Source of the DNA: an uncultured Erysipelotrichaceae bacterium
Lineage (GTDB): Bacteria > Bacillota_I > Bacilli_A > RF39 > UBA660
Assembly: GCA_902793375.1 (NCBI GenBank)
Contig: CADBDE010000007.1
Span: 1-64,000 of the forward strand
DNA length: 64,000 nt
Direction of reading: 5' to 3'
Of this stretch, positions 35,146-44,371 are shown piece after piece (position 1 is the stretch's first letter; every line of letters begins with the position of its first letter). The notes beneath the pieces were generated by a model. The model did no database searches, was not told where the DNA came from, and saw only the letters and a program-made list of their open reading frames with translations. The position numbers were made by a program, and so were the translations under genes.

Positions 35146-36018
35146 CTACATTCTTTCAGATGAATCTTTGTCATCATCTTTTGATGAAACATATTTTACA
35201 TCAATTTTATTACTGTCTGAAGTTTTCTTATCTTCTACTGCAGCGGCTATTGCATCATCATCAAAATTGCTTGTTGCTGTTTGATTTCCAATAACGTTTC
35301 CTAATATTGACTTACCAATTATTGTTGAATCATCATATTTTTGCTCAGTTGTTTGATTATTTCCCATATTATTAAGATTACTTTTTGAAACAACTGATGA
35401 ATCATCATAAGATTTTTCTTGAGTTTGATTTCCAGTAATACTCTTAAGTCTAGTATTACCAACAGATGTAGCATCATCATAAGTCTGTGCTTCTGTTTGA
35501 TTTCCACTAATATTTCCAAGAATTGATCTTCCAATAATTGTCGTATCATCATAAGTTTGAGCTTTTGTTTGATCTCCATGAATATCAGTTAATGCTTGTG
35601 CAGCAACTGTTGTTTCATCAATATCATTAGCTTTCTTAGTTTGATGTCCTTCATTAACACTTGTACCATCAACTTTGGAAACATATATAGCATTATATTT
35701 ATTTGTATCCATTGGATTTCCCGCTGTATAATCAACTGCTATATCAATTCCTTCAGCTGCAGAAGCCATTTCACTATCATAATTGTTAAACAGTTCTGCA
35801 CCTACTTTTAATTTCTCTGAATAATTTCTCATTGATTCTGAAATTGCACTCATTTGCTTTGATATTTTTTTAGTAGTATCACCAGCAACTTTATCCATTT
35901 CAGCAAATCTGCTTAAAACATCGCTACTAGCATCAGAAGCTTTTCCAACAATAGAACTATAGCCTCCAGCTGCACCTAATATAGATTCAGTATCAATAGA
36001 AATATCGCTTTTACTCAT
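35146..36018 (-). CDS. Helical protein with 24-residue repeats in WXG100 operon
   Basis: A 290-residue protein. Residues 1-95 are helical and Ser/Ala-rich with a WXG/LXG-like feel (no Trp). Residues 127-270 contain five clear and one decayed 24-residue repeats of the pattern T-x4-[YF]-DD-x-[TS]-x-[IV]-x3-S-x-L-x2-[IM]-x-G-[ND]-Q. The C-terminus is highly charged. It is the first gene of the operon, behind an AAGGTGAT ribosome site and a promoter. I know no named family for the repeat. Likely an exported or machinery-linked component. Confidence 0.65.
   Translation of the reverse strand: MSKSDISIDTESILGAAGGYSSIVGKASDASSDVLSRFAEMDKVAGDTTKKISKQMSAISESMRNYSEKLKVGAELFNNYDSEMASAAEGIDIAVDYTAGNPMDTNKYNAIYVSKVDGTSVNEGHQTKKANDIDETTVAAQALTDIHGDQTKAQTYDDTTIIGRSILGNISGNQTEAQTYDDATSVGNTRLKSITGNQTQEKSYDDSSVVSKSNLNNMGNNQTTEQKYDDSTIIGKSILGNVIGNQTATSNFDDDAIAAAVEDKKTSDSNKIDVKYVSSKDDDKDSSERM
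35209..35640 (-). repeat. Six 72-bp protein-coding repeats
   Basis: Repeats of 24 codons within the protein at 35146-36018, starting at residues 127, 151, 175, 199, 223 and 247. The ends are conserved as GNQT and the fronts as YDD; the last unit is degenerate. Confidence 0.85.
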
Positions 36019-36055
36019 TTTAATATCACCTTACCCTATATATCATATATAAACT

Positions 36056-36084
36056 ATTTTATATGATTTTTCAATTATTTGCAA
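36056..36084 (-). promoter_or_regulatory. Promoter of WXG100 operon
   Basis: A -35 box TTGCAA (36079-36084), 17-base spacer and -10 box TAAAAT (36056-36061), about 35 bases upstream of the first gene's start codon. The rest of the gap 36085-36183 is very AT-rich with nothing further visible. Confidence 0.5.
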
Positions 36085-36190
36085 GTTTTTATGAAATTAT
36101 TTTATATTATTTATTTATACATCTTTTTTATGTAAATTTCTTTACTTTTTTTTACATTATTTACACATTTCTATTACGTAACAAACAAAA

Positions 36191-36214
36191 AAAGTTGATA
36201 TAATATCAACCTTT
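36191..36214 (-). terminator. Terminator of LtaS-like gene
   Basis: A 7-bp core stem (GTTGATA/TATCAAC) with a 3-base loop, extended by A/T pairs around a one-base bulge, and a T-run in the minus direction. Confidence 0.7.
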
Positions 36215-36218
36215 TACT

Positions 36219-38180
36219 TTAAGTAAATAAGTAACGATAATAATCTGATTCTACCATTAATTTAGCAATATTTAATCTATTGTTAACTAAAGTATTTATA
36301 CTATCAATATACCCTTCTGGAAGAGTATTAATATCTCCAGTAAAATTTCCAGTATTTGCATAATATGTTCCTTTATCTGTAATCCAGCTATGGTTTCTCA
36401 TTATAGCAATTCCAAAAGAATCTGATAATATATCTCTTCCTGTAAATAATCTTGAGTCATATTCTACTCCAAACAAATTATATACGGTTGGTAATACATC
36501 ACTAGACATACATGGTTTAGTTATATGCATATCTTCTAATTTGCTATTCCAAATTATTAAATTATTATGATTAACAGTTACTGTTTCTTCTCTTTCATAT
36601 GAAGATAAACTATTAATTGAATTTAAATCAAGTTCATAAGGATAATGATCAGCAAGAAGTACTATTACTGTATTATCTAGTTTTCCAACATTTTCTAATT
36701 CTCTTAATAGTCTTTCTAAAGCTTTATCAAGTTCAATTTGTGTTGCTACATATGCTTTAGCAGCACTTGTAACATTCATATTAGCTACTTCATTTCTATG
36801 TTTATATGACATCATGTTATCATCATTAGTATATGCAAAATGTCCTGATACTGTCATATAATATGCCAAGAATGGTTGTTCACTATAAATGTAGTCAGTA
36901 ATTGTTTTCTCAATCATTTCATCATCACTTGCAGGCCATATTCTACAATTAATTCTATTTTGTAATCCATTTCCACATCCTAAATAATTATCAAAACCTT
37001 GACTCTTTAAATATTTATGTCTATCTTGAAATGTATATGTGTTATTATGAAATGCAAATGTATTATAGCCATATTTTTTAAAAGTATTAGCAATACCCAT
37101 AGGAAAATAATTATTTCCACTTCTCCACTTAGTAAGTATTGAAGAATCTGGATATAATCCAGTTAAAGATTGAAATTCCCCACCAATTGTTGATAAAACA
37201 TTTGGTGTGTAATAATTATCAAATATAAATCCTGTATGAGTTAATTTATAAAGTGTTGGAGTTAATTCTTCTGATACTCCTATTTCACTAAAACTTTCAG
37301 CTGTTATATATACTAAATTGTAGTCTTTAAACATACCAGTATACTTGTTTTTCATAGTACCAGAATCATTAGCAACATATACATTTACTTTTTGAATTGA
37401 TGATGAAGAAGTTTCTTTATCAAGATTTAAACTAATTATATTTGGTTCATATTCAGGTTCCTTTTCTTTTTCTTCTTCCACTTCTTCTTTTTCTTTATCT
37501 TTATCTATATCATCAACATCTATGTACTCTATTTTATTTGGAACAAAGCCAAAGAAAAATCTATATAAATCAAGTGAATAACTATTCATTACTCCAAGTT
37601 TAGGAATATTTAAATTAACCTCATTTACATTATGATACAAGTCATATGTACCATTAATTGTACCCTTGCTTGCATTTACATTAAAAAACATCAAAAATGC
37701 AAATATGGTAAATACAAATGATATACCTATATAGCTATATTTATTATTTCTTTCAAATACCATTTTTTTGTGAAATATTAAATAAATAATAAATGGTAAC
37801 ATAAAAACAATTATATTAAATATATTACTCATTATTGCAGAAAGTGCTTTATCTAAATAACTTGTTACTTGATCTCCTAATCCTAAATTACTAAATGAAA
37901 AATATATTTTAAAAATACTAAAAAATACACATTGTAACGAAAATAAGAATCCTAGAATAAATAAAATAACTGAATAAATAATTACATTTACTTTTGGTTT
38001 AAAGATATTTGTAATTATTGCTAAAAATGAAGATAAAAGAATACTATAGATTGTTATATTAATAATACTTTCTACCTCTATTTTAATCCCCAAAATAATA
38101 ATAAATACAATTTCTAAGAAAAAAATTGAAGCAAACCAAGTACCTATTTTACTAAATATATCAAACAACGTTTTCTTCAT
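36219..38180 (-). CDS. LTA synthase-family (LtaS-like) membrane sulfatase-fold enzyme
   Basis: The family polymerises glycerol phosphate from phosphatidylglycerol on the outer face. Five N-terminal membrane spans occupy about residues 1-180, followed by an acidic linker. The extracellular alkaline-phosphatase fold has VYITAESFSEIGV (metal Glu), GEFQSLTGLYPD (nucleophile Thr), a TVSGHFAY segment and VIVLLADHYPYEL (metal Asp-His). The length of about 653 residues fits LtaS. The start at 38180 has AAGGAG seven bases upstream; a longer frame lacks a site. LtaP- or phosphoglycerol-transferase-type roles are also possible. Confidence 0.85.
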   Translation of the reverse strand: MKKTLFDIFSKIGTWFASIFFLEIVFIIILGIKIEVESIINITIYSILLSSFLAIITNIFKPKVNVIIYSVILFILGFLFSLQCVFFSIFKIYFSFSNLGLGDQVTSYLDKALSAIMSNIFNIIVFMLPFIIYLIFHKKMVFERNNKYSYIGISFVFTIFAFLMFFNVNASKGTINGTYDLYHNVNEVNLNIPKLGVMNSYSLDLYRFFFGFVPNKIEYIDVDDIDKDKEKEEVEEEKEKEPEYEPNIISLNLDKETSSSSIQKVNVYVANDSGTMKNKYTGMFKDYNLVYITAESFSEIGVSEELTPTLYKLTHTGFIFDNYYTPNVLSTIGGEFQSLTGLYPDSSILTKWRSGNNYFPMGIANTFKKYGYNTFAFHNNTYTFQDRHKYLKSQGFDNYLGCGNGLQNRINCRIWPASDDEMIEKTITDYIYSEQPFLAYYMTVSGHFAYTNDDNMMSYKHRNEVANMNVTSAAKAYVATQIELDKALERLLRELENVGKLDNTVIVLLADHYPYELDLNSINSLSSYEREETVTVNHNNLIIWNSKLEDMHITKPCMSSDVLPTVYNLFGVEYDSRLFTGRDILSDSFGIAIMRNHSWITDKGTYYANTGNFTGDINTLPEGYIDSINTLVNNRLNIAKLMVESDYYRYLFT

Positions 38181-38198
38181 AAAGTTCTCCTTACTTTG

Positions 38199-38207
38199 AT
38201 TATAACA
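38199..38207 (-). promoter_or_regulatory. Extended -10 promoter of LtaS-like gene
   Basis: The sequence TGTTATAAT, a perfect extended -10 element, lies 18 bases upstream of the start codon; no good -35 box is visible because the region upstream is a T-run from the previous terminator. With so short a leader the ribosome site lies almost at the 5' end. Confidence 0.45.
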
Positions 38208-38219
38208 TAAATTAAAAAA

Positions 38220-38240
38220 AAACAAACTTTTAGTTTGTTT
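38220..38240 (-). terminator. Terminator of 38248 gene
   Basis: A 9-bp stem (AAACAAACT/AGTTTGTTT) with loop TTT, followed by a long T-run in the minus direction. Confidence 0.8.
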
Positions 38241-38247
38241 TTCAATT

Positions 38248-38808
38248 TTATTTAACTAATTTCTTTTCATTTTTGCTTACTGCATTCTTTATCGTTTTCA
38301 TAGCATATTTAATATTTAAGCTATTCATTCTATCTATATCTTCTATTTCATGATTTACTTTATGTAGATCACGAGTAAAATTGTTTAGTACTCTAATTTG
38401 ATAATCATTTAATTCATCAGGTATATATGGATCAAATCCCATAACACCACTATTATTAACTACTCTAAATAAAACATATCCTTCATCATTAAAGTGCTCA
38501 ATCATATCTTGACTATCATATCGATGTGGAAGTTCTTTATTTTCAAGAAACTTAAAAAATTTAATAAAAGCATCAGAGTGAATAAATATTGGACTAATAG
38601 CATAAAACTTGTTTTTTGATACTACTACAATCCCATCACTATCTTCTTTATTTAGAAAAGTATCACATATATCAAATTCATTTGTTTTCTTCTCTATATA
38701 GTCTAATTCAGCTTCTTTTGAATTAAAATCTAGTAAATCATAAGGTGTAATATTTTGTAACTCAACTAAATCATCTCTAAATATTTTTAAAGCTTCCTTC
38801 TTATTCAT
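38248..38808 (-). CDS. Uncharacterised soluble protein
   Basis: A 186-residue protein with no membrane span or signal peptide. Visible features are an acidic N-terminal helix, VVVSKNKFYAISPIFIHSDAF, VLFRVVNNSGVMGFDPYIPDELNDYQ and a basic C-terminal helix. I do not recognise a family. It is a single-gene unit between the LtaS-like gene and a hybrid histidine kinase, with terminators on both sides. Confidence 0.6.
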   Translation of the reverse strand: MNKKEALKIFRDDLVELQNITPYDLLDFNSKEAELDYIEKKTNEFDICDTFLNKEDSDGIVVVSKNKFYAISPIFIHSDAFIKFFKFLENKELPHRYDSQDMIEHFNDEGYVLFRVVNNSGVMGFDPYIPDELNDYQIRVLNNFTRDLHKVNHEIEDIDRMNSLNIKYAMKTIKNAVSKNEKKLVK

Positions 38809-38875
38809 TTTTATACCCCCAAATTAATGTGTTAATTATACCACAAAATAAGAAAAATGTCAATTTATACATAAA

Positions 38876-38899
38876 AAATAACCCTATTATGGGTTATTT
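38876..38899 (-). terminator. Terminator of histidine kinase gene
   Basis: A 9-bp stem (AAATAACCC/GGGTTATTT) with a 6-base loop and a T-run in the minus direction; it includes the gene's stop codon. Confidence 0.8.
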
Positions 38900-40825
38900 A
38901 AATAATACATCTAATTTTTCTTTTATTTGATCTCTTGTAAAAGGTTTAGCAAGATAATCATTAAATCCTACTTCTTTATAGTGCTCACATGCCCCTGCTA
39001 TAGCATCAGCTGTAAGTGCAATAGTTGGTATATTAAAGTTAGGATCAGTCTTTAATTCTTTAAACGCTTCTTCTCCATTTTTATTAGGCATCATTATATC
39101 CATAAGAATTAAATCATATTTATTTGCTTTAACTTTTTCTATTGCTTCATTTCCATCTTTTGCTTCATCAATTATAAAGTTAAAGTCTTTAAGCGCTCTT
39201 TTAGCAACTTTTATATTAAGCGGATTATCATCAGCAAGAAGAATTCTTTTAGCGCCATACTCTCCTACTGTTGGTACTCCTTCAACTTTTGGTGGAGCAT
39301 TAACAACTGGTTGTGTAAGTGCTATTACTTGTTTTTGCAAAGGCTGAGTAGGATCTACTTTAGGCATTTGCATAGTACGTTCAAATCCAACTCTTTCAGG
39401 CATTTCTGGGCCAGTCATTTTGCTTATTTTTTGTGGAAGGTTAACCATAAACATTGATCCTTGTCCAAACTGTGATTGAACGTTTATTTTTCCACCCATC
39501 ATCTCAATTAACTGTTTAGTAATAGCAAGTCCTAGTCCTGTTCCTTCTACAGTTGTATTTCTTTCAACATCAAGTCTATCAAACTTAGTAAACAAGTGAT
39601 TTATTTTATCAGCTTTAATTCCAATTCCTGTATCTTGAACAATAATAACTAACTCACATACACCATTTTGATTAATGCAGTTAACATTAAAGTTTACTTC
39701 ACCTTCATTTGTATATTTTATTGCATTAGATAATAAATTATTAAGTATTTGTTTAACATGAGTTTTATCTCCAAGTAACTCATAAGGAATATCTTCTGCT
39801 ATATGATATTTAAAATTAATTGGTTTTTCTCCTATCCTTACCGCATTTATCTTAGCAAGAGTTATTGCATCTTCTCTAAAGTTATATGGAATCTCTGTAA
39901 TTTCCATTTTATCTGATTCAATTTTACTAATATCTAGAATATTACCAACAATCTCTAATAATGTTTGAGAGGCATTTATAATATCTTCTGAATCTTCTTT
40001 AACTTCAGGAGGAACTTGATCTTTGTAAGTTCCAATGTCTTCTGATAATCCTACTATTGCATTTAAAGGTGTTCTAATCTCGTGAGACATAGAAGATAAG
40101 AAATCACTCTTAGCACGGTTAGCTTTTTCAGCTTGGGTTTTAGCTTCTTCTAATTGTTCAATCATCTTTACATCCGGATTTTCAATTGTATTATACATTA
40201 AAAATGTAACAAAACTAATTATTGAATTTGCTAATAAAAAATGTGGCCAAATAAATTGCACAACAGCATTTATGCTCATCAAAATTATTAAAGCAATAAT
40301 TGGAATAGACTTTTTACTTTTAACACTGTTTAAATGTCCAATTATTTCATAAAGCATAATCATTATTAAAACTGAAATGCTTGCAAACAAGAACAGAACA
40401 TTAGGCCCATAAGAATACTGCATATAATCAACATCATTTATTTCAACTGGTAACAATAAAAATAAAACCGCAGAAATAATTGCATATATAATTATTATCT
40501 TAAACTTTAAACTATGTGCATTTATTTTGTTGATAGAATGAATAACAGTATACAAATAAATAGCAATTGTAAAAACATAAGAAAATAAGCACATATCAAA
40601 CACCTTAAGCACGAAAGATAAAACAAATCCACCTATAGGTAAAAATAATATTAAACTACATTCCATAATTAAACTTACAATATTGATTCCTATCAAATAC
40701 TTATATAATTTTAATTCTAGAGAATCTATTTTATTCTTTGTTGCAAATAAAACTGCCAAAAATACTATATAAAAAAATGATATTACTGAAAACAATATAG
40801 TATTATTAACTCCTTCAAATAACAT
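38894..40825 (-). CDS. Hybrid sensor histidine kinase/response regulator
   Basis: A protein of about 643 residues. Seven or so membrane spans (to about residue 212) form an uncommon integral-membrane sensor. A HisKA dimerisation domain follows with [15 protein letters not shown] (phospho-acceptor His about 248), then an HATPase_c domain ([23 protein letters not shown]) and a C-terminal receiver ([22 protein letters not shown] with the phospho-Asp, TALTADA, LAKPF). The final output must go through another protein, as no DNA-binding domain is present. The start at 40825 follows AGGTGGT. Confidence 0.92.
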   Translation of the reverse strand: MLFEGVNNTILFSVISFFYIVFLAVLFATKNKIDSLELKLYKYLIGINIVSLIMECSLILFLPIGGFVLSFVLKVFDMCLFSYVFTIAIYLYTVIHSINKINAHSLKFKIIIIYAIISAVLFLLLPVEINDVDYMQYSYGPNVLFLFASISVLIMIMLYEIIGHLNSVKSKKSIPIIALIILMSINAVVQFIWPHFLLANSIISFVTFLMYNTIENPDVKMIEQLEEAKTQAEKANRAKSDFLSSMSHEIRTPLNAIVGLSEDIGTYKDQVPPEVKEDSEDIINASQTLLEIVGNILDISKIESDKMEITEIPYNFREDAITLAKINAVRIGEKPINFKYHIAEDIPYELLGDKTHVKQILNNLLSNAIKYTNEGEVNFNVNCINQNGVCELVIIVQDTGIGIKADKINHLFTKFDRLDVERNTTVEGTGLGLAITKQLIEMMGGKINVQSQFGQGSMFMVNLPQKISKMTGPEMPERVGFERTMQMPKVDPTQPLQKQVIALTQPVVNAPPKVEGVPTVGEYGAKRILLADDNPLNIKVAKRALKDFNFIIDEAKDGNEAIEKVKANKYDLILMDIMMPNKNGEEAFKELKTDPNFNIPTIALTADAIAGACEHYKEVGFNDYLAKPFTRDQIKEKLDVLFK

Positions 40826-40885
40826 ACTAACCACCTATTATATATATTACCACTTGAAAGGCTTATAGTAAATTATTAAATAAAA

Positions 40886-40910
40886 AAAGATTATTTTTTC
40901 AATAATCTTT
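40886..40910 (-). terminator. Terminator of ANL-ligase gene
   Basis: A 10-bp stem (AAAGATTATT/AATAATCTTT) with a short T/C loop and seven T in the minus direction; it overlaps the gene end. Confidence 0.8.
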
Positions 40911-42786
40911 GATTATTTAAATTCATGTTGAAAGTTTTAACAAACTCTATTCCTTTTTTCTCATAAAATCTAAAATCATACTTATTATTATCAGTATATT
41001 TAAGGTTTCCTTCTACTTTTACATATTTAGGAATTTCATTTTCTTTCATAATTGACTTACAATCAACAAGAAGTTGATTTGCAATTTCTTCTTCTGACAT
41101 AGTACATCCTCTTTCAGGAACTACAAATACCATAGGAACATGTTCTTCTTCTTTATCAGGAACTTCTACTGCAATGCATTCCTTTATATATGGTAATGAA
41201 GTTATTGCATCTTCTATTGTATAAGCTGATAATTTAAATCCTAATCTTATTATAACTCTTTCATTTCTTCCAGATAGATGAATGTATCCATCAGAGTCCA
41301 TATATCCTTGGTCTCCAGTATGTAAATATTTAATTCCGTCATCATGAATTTGATATGTTTTGTTTGTTGCTGCTTCATTGTTTTCATATCCAATAAAACC
41401 AGTTTTGGTTTCAGTACATATTTCTCCCTGTTCGCCATATGTTAATTCTCTTTTATTTTCTGGATCATAAACAATTACTTTTTCACCATATTTTGGAGTA
41501 CCTACACTACCATATCTATTCGAATGTTGTGGATTAAATGATAAAGCTCCCCAATCTTCATTGTTTCCATAACCATTTAAAACAAATGAACCAAATAGTT
41601 TTTCATCGTTTGAATTTTCTAATGCAGAATACTTATCTCCTCCAGTAATCATACAATCAACTTTATTTTTTATGTATTCCTTTTGTTTATCTGTCAAACT
41701 ATCATAATTATCTCTTAAATATCTATAATGGAAAGGTGCAGCATATGATAAAGTAAAGTTACCAACATTTCTAAATACTGCATTTGGTTCAAAATCTGCA
41801 CATAGCATTACTTTTGACCCTAAAGCAAGTGACATTATTGTTGCGTCTCCTAATCCATATGCTATCCAAGGTGGAAGAGCTACTAAAGTAGTTTTTCCTT
41901 TTCCAAGAGGTAAGTCTGCTCTAGTAATTGACTTAGCAAATTCAACAGCAGATTTTTCTGAATGAACTATAGTTTTAGCCTTACCAGTTGTTCCACTTGA
42001 TTGAACTTTTATTGCAGGTCTATTTTCATCATATTCCACTCTAACTGCCTTTTTTGCGTTACCACGTTTAATAACATCAGTTAACTCAATAAATCTTTCA
42101 TCATCTGGCAACTCTTCATCTTTTTCCATTTGTTTTGATAAAATTTCTTTTCTATGCTCATAAGCATATTTTAATTTTTCTCCAATTGACAATGAATTTC
42201 CAGGTCTTAATACAAATACATTCTTAATATTAGTATCATTTATTACTGTTTCAAGTTTAGGTAATACAACTTTATCCAAACAAATCATGTAATTACAATT
42301 ACTTGAGTTTGCATAATTAGCAATTTCTTTTGAATTAGCCCTAATATCAAAAAACTTTGCAGATGCTCCCAATGAAACAACTGCTATTAAAGAAGCTATC
42401 ATTTCAGGTGTATTTGTAACTCCAAAAAGAACATTATCACCTTCGTGAACTCCTACTTTTGATAATGCTTCAATACACTTATCTGTTTTTCTTTTTAATT
42501 TTCTAAATGTCCAATTACATTTTCCATCTAAAAATCCAATTGCATCGGAATCCAAATCATTAGAATCAAAAATCATATCATATATAGTATTATACTTACT
42601 TAAATCCTTACTTGCTTTTTGCTTGTGTGCTTTAAGCCATGGCATATCAATATATGAGTATCCTGTCATAGGACCTAGGTATTCTCCTGAAGAAATTTTT
42701 CTTAAGTAATCCTCTCTTTGAAGTTGTTCTTGTTCATTTAATTTAGACAACTCTTTTTTTAGTTCTAGTAATTCTTCCTTTTTCAT
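40891..42786 (-). CDS. AMP-dependent acyl-CoA synthetase/ligase (ANL family)
   Basis: A protein of about 631 residues that should activate a carboxylic acid as an adenylate. The P-loop is VQSSGTTGKAKTIVHS; VLNGYGNNEDWG and HTGDQGYMDSDGYIHLSGRNERVIIRLGFKLS are the A5 and A7-A8 motifs, and the C-terminal subdomain carries the catalytic Lys (DNNKYDFR). A 60-residue N-terminal extension contains helical Glu/Leu repeats. The start at 42786 follows a GGGGGA site. Substrate unknown; no carrier-protein gene is next to it, and a signalling kinase lies downstream. Confidence 0.88.
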   Translation of the reverse strand: MKKEELLELKKELSKLNEQEQLQREDYLRKISSGEYLGPMTGYSYIDMPWLKAHKQKASKDLSKYNTIYDMIFDSNDLDSDAIGFLDGKCNWTFRKLKRKTDKCIEALSKVGVHEGDNVLFGVTNTPEMIASLIAVVSLGASAKFFDIRANSKEIANYANSSNCNYMICLDKVVLPKLETVINDTNIKNVFVLRPGNSLSIGEKLKYAYEHRKEILSKQMEKDEELPDDERFIELTDVIKRGNAKKAVRVEYDENRPAIKVQSSGTTGKAKTIVHSEKSAVEFAKSITRADLPLGKGKTTLVALPPWIAYGLGDATIMSLALGSKVMLCADFEPNAVFRNVGNFTLSYAAPFHYRYLRDNYDSLTDKQKEYIKNKVDCMITGGDKYSALENSNDEKLFGSFVLNGYGNNEDWGALSFNPQHSNRYGSVGTPKYGEKVIVYDPENKRELTYGEQGEICTETKTGFIGYENNEAATNKTYQIHDDGIKYLHTGDQGYMDSDGYIHLSGRNERVIIRLGFKLSAYTIEDAITSLPYIKECIAVEVPDKEEEHVPMVFVVPERGCTMSEEEIANQLLVDCKSIMKENEIPKYVKVEGNLKYTDNNKYDFRFYEKKGIEFVKTFNMNLNNQRLLKK

Positions 42787-42907
42787 ATTATTATCCCCCT
42801 TAAAATTGAGCATATTATATCATATTTTCCTTATTTTGTCAAAATATTCCTATTCCATTATACCATTAAAAAAAATATCAACAAGAAATGTGACATTTTT
42901 TTACACT

Positions 42908-43831
42908 TTAATAATATATTGTTTCAGTATGATGAACAGGTGTATTATGCCCTATTCTTTTTCCCATTAACCATATAATATTATCAAGTTCTATTGAATT
43001 AACTTTAATATTTCTTTTATTTAATTTTTCTTTAATTATTTCAATTACATAAAGCATATTAGCTCTTATCTCTATTTCCATTTCACTATCATGCTTTACT
43101 TCTTTTTCATTATCTACTAAATTTGTTAATTCTTTATTATAATTTAGAATTCCATATTCTCTGAATGTTCTTGGAATACCATAATCTGCACATCCAAATA
43201 AATTAGAAACACTTTTTATATTATTTTTAATTTTTGATGATACATTAAATAAATCATTAACTAGTAAATTAGCTCTTTTGTTAAAATGTATAGTTTTTCC
43301 TTTATAATTTGATTTATCATCAAAACATTTAAAGTTACTAGTTATATAATTTAATAATTCAATATCACTATTAATAGAATATAACTCATTATAAAAATCA
43401 TGATTTTTAATATATTCGATTACTTCTTTAAAATTATTAAATCTTTTATCTAAAAAAGGACATATTCCTTCAATACTTTCAAATATTTTATTAAACTCTT
43501 CTTGGTTTAATTTATCTAAATAATCTATATTTAAAAACTCTTTGTTATTTTCTACTTCTTTTATAATTGAATTAAATAATGCATTTGATCCACTAAAAGT
43601 ATTTCCTTTATATTCCATTATCCATTTTGGTTTCTTCCAAAAGCAAAAATTCATTGATTCAATTATAAAGCATAATAATATTTTTTCTTCTTCAGTTATA
43701 TTTAAATTAAAATTATTTATCCAATGAGAATAATTATTCTCTTTTATTTCTTTAATAAAAGAATCTAATTTATCATAATCAATTGTTACATACTTACTAT
43801 TATTTACAACATATTCATATTCATTATTCAT
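42908..43831 (-). CDS. Queuosine salvage protein (DUF2419/Qng1-like)
   Basis: A 307-residue protein matching queuosine 5'-phosphate N-glycosylases, which release queuine for tRNA modification. Family marks are NFCFW, GNTFSGSNAL, HFNKRANLLVNDLF, FGCADYGIPRTFREYGIL and the C-terminal LDNIIWLMGKR plus a HHTETIYY end. It suggests the cell scavenges queuosine derivatives, useful for an organism that cannot make preQ1. It is followed two bases earlier by the GNAT gene stop, so the two are co-transcribed. Confidence 0.88.
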   Translation of the reverse strand: MNNEYEYVVNNSKYVTIDYDKLDSFIKEIKENNYSHWINNFNLNITEEEKILLCFIIESMNFCFWKKPKWIMEYKGNTFSGSNALFNSIIKEVENNKEFLNIDYLDKLNQEEFNKIFESIEGICPFLDKRFNNFKEVIEYIKNHDFYNELYSINSDIELLNYITSNFKCFDDKSNYKGKTIHFNKRANLLVNDLFNVSSKIKNNIKSVSNLFGCADYGIPRTFREYGILNYNKELTNLVDNEKEVKHDSEMEIEIRANMLYVIEIIKEKLNKRNIKVNSIELDNIIWLMGKRIGHNTPVHHTETIYY

Positions 43832-43832
43832 A

Positions 43833-44333
43833 TTATTCTCCTTTTTTCATTAATAAATAATATTGTTCATTTCCAATTGTATCTTTTTCAACAAATTCAT
43901 TTTCTATAACAAATCCACATTTCTTATAACAATTAATAGCTTTTAAATTATTCTTTAGGGGACACATTATTATTTCTTTAGCATTATTATTAAATAAATA
44001 TTCACACATCTTGTTTATAACTAAATGACCTATTCCTTTATTATGTAGATTTATGTCTCCAATAAATATATCTAATTCATATTTATTTTTTTCTATTTCT
44101 TTATATTGAATTATTCCTATTGGAATACTTTTATATTCAATCATATAAACTGGTACTTTAGTATTATCAAGTGTTCTTTCATAATACTTATTTTTTATTT
44201 CTTCATAAGATAATACTCTTTGTTCAAAAGCATGATATACTTCTTTTTCTTTATACCACTTTTCTAAATATCTATAATCATTTTCAATATCTTTTAACCT
44301 TCTAAGTTTTAATTCATCATTTATTATAATCAT
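43833..44333 (-). CDS. GNAT N-acetyltransferase
   Basis: A 166-residue single-domain acetyltransferase. The acetyl-CoA loop is LDIFIGDINLHNKGIGHLVINKM (R/Q-x-x-G-x-G/A type), followed by NLKAINCYKKCGF near the end. The fold and N-terminus (LRRLKDIENDYRYLEKWYKEKEVYHAFE) resemble AAC(6')/RimJ-type aminoglycoside or protein acetyltransferases. Substrate unknown. Confidence 0.85.
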   Translation of the reverse strand: MIIINDELKLRRLKDIENDYRYLEKWYKEKEVYHAFEQRVLSYEEIKNKYYERTLDNTKVPVYMIEYKSIPIGIIQYKEIEKNKYELDIFIGDINLHNKGIGHLVINKMCEYLFNNNAKEIIMCPLKNNLKAINCYKKCGFVIENEFVEKDTIGNEQYYLLMKKGE

Positions 44334-44371
44334 TTACAATAATTTATCTCCCTTTTATACTATTATAATTT

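Noticed and set aside
42814-42907. Possible terminator between the queuosine-salvage gene and the ANL gene (AAATG..CATTT).
   Set aside because: The stem is only five base pairs and on the minus strand it is not followed by a U-run.
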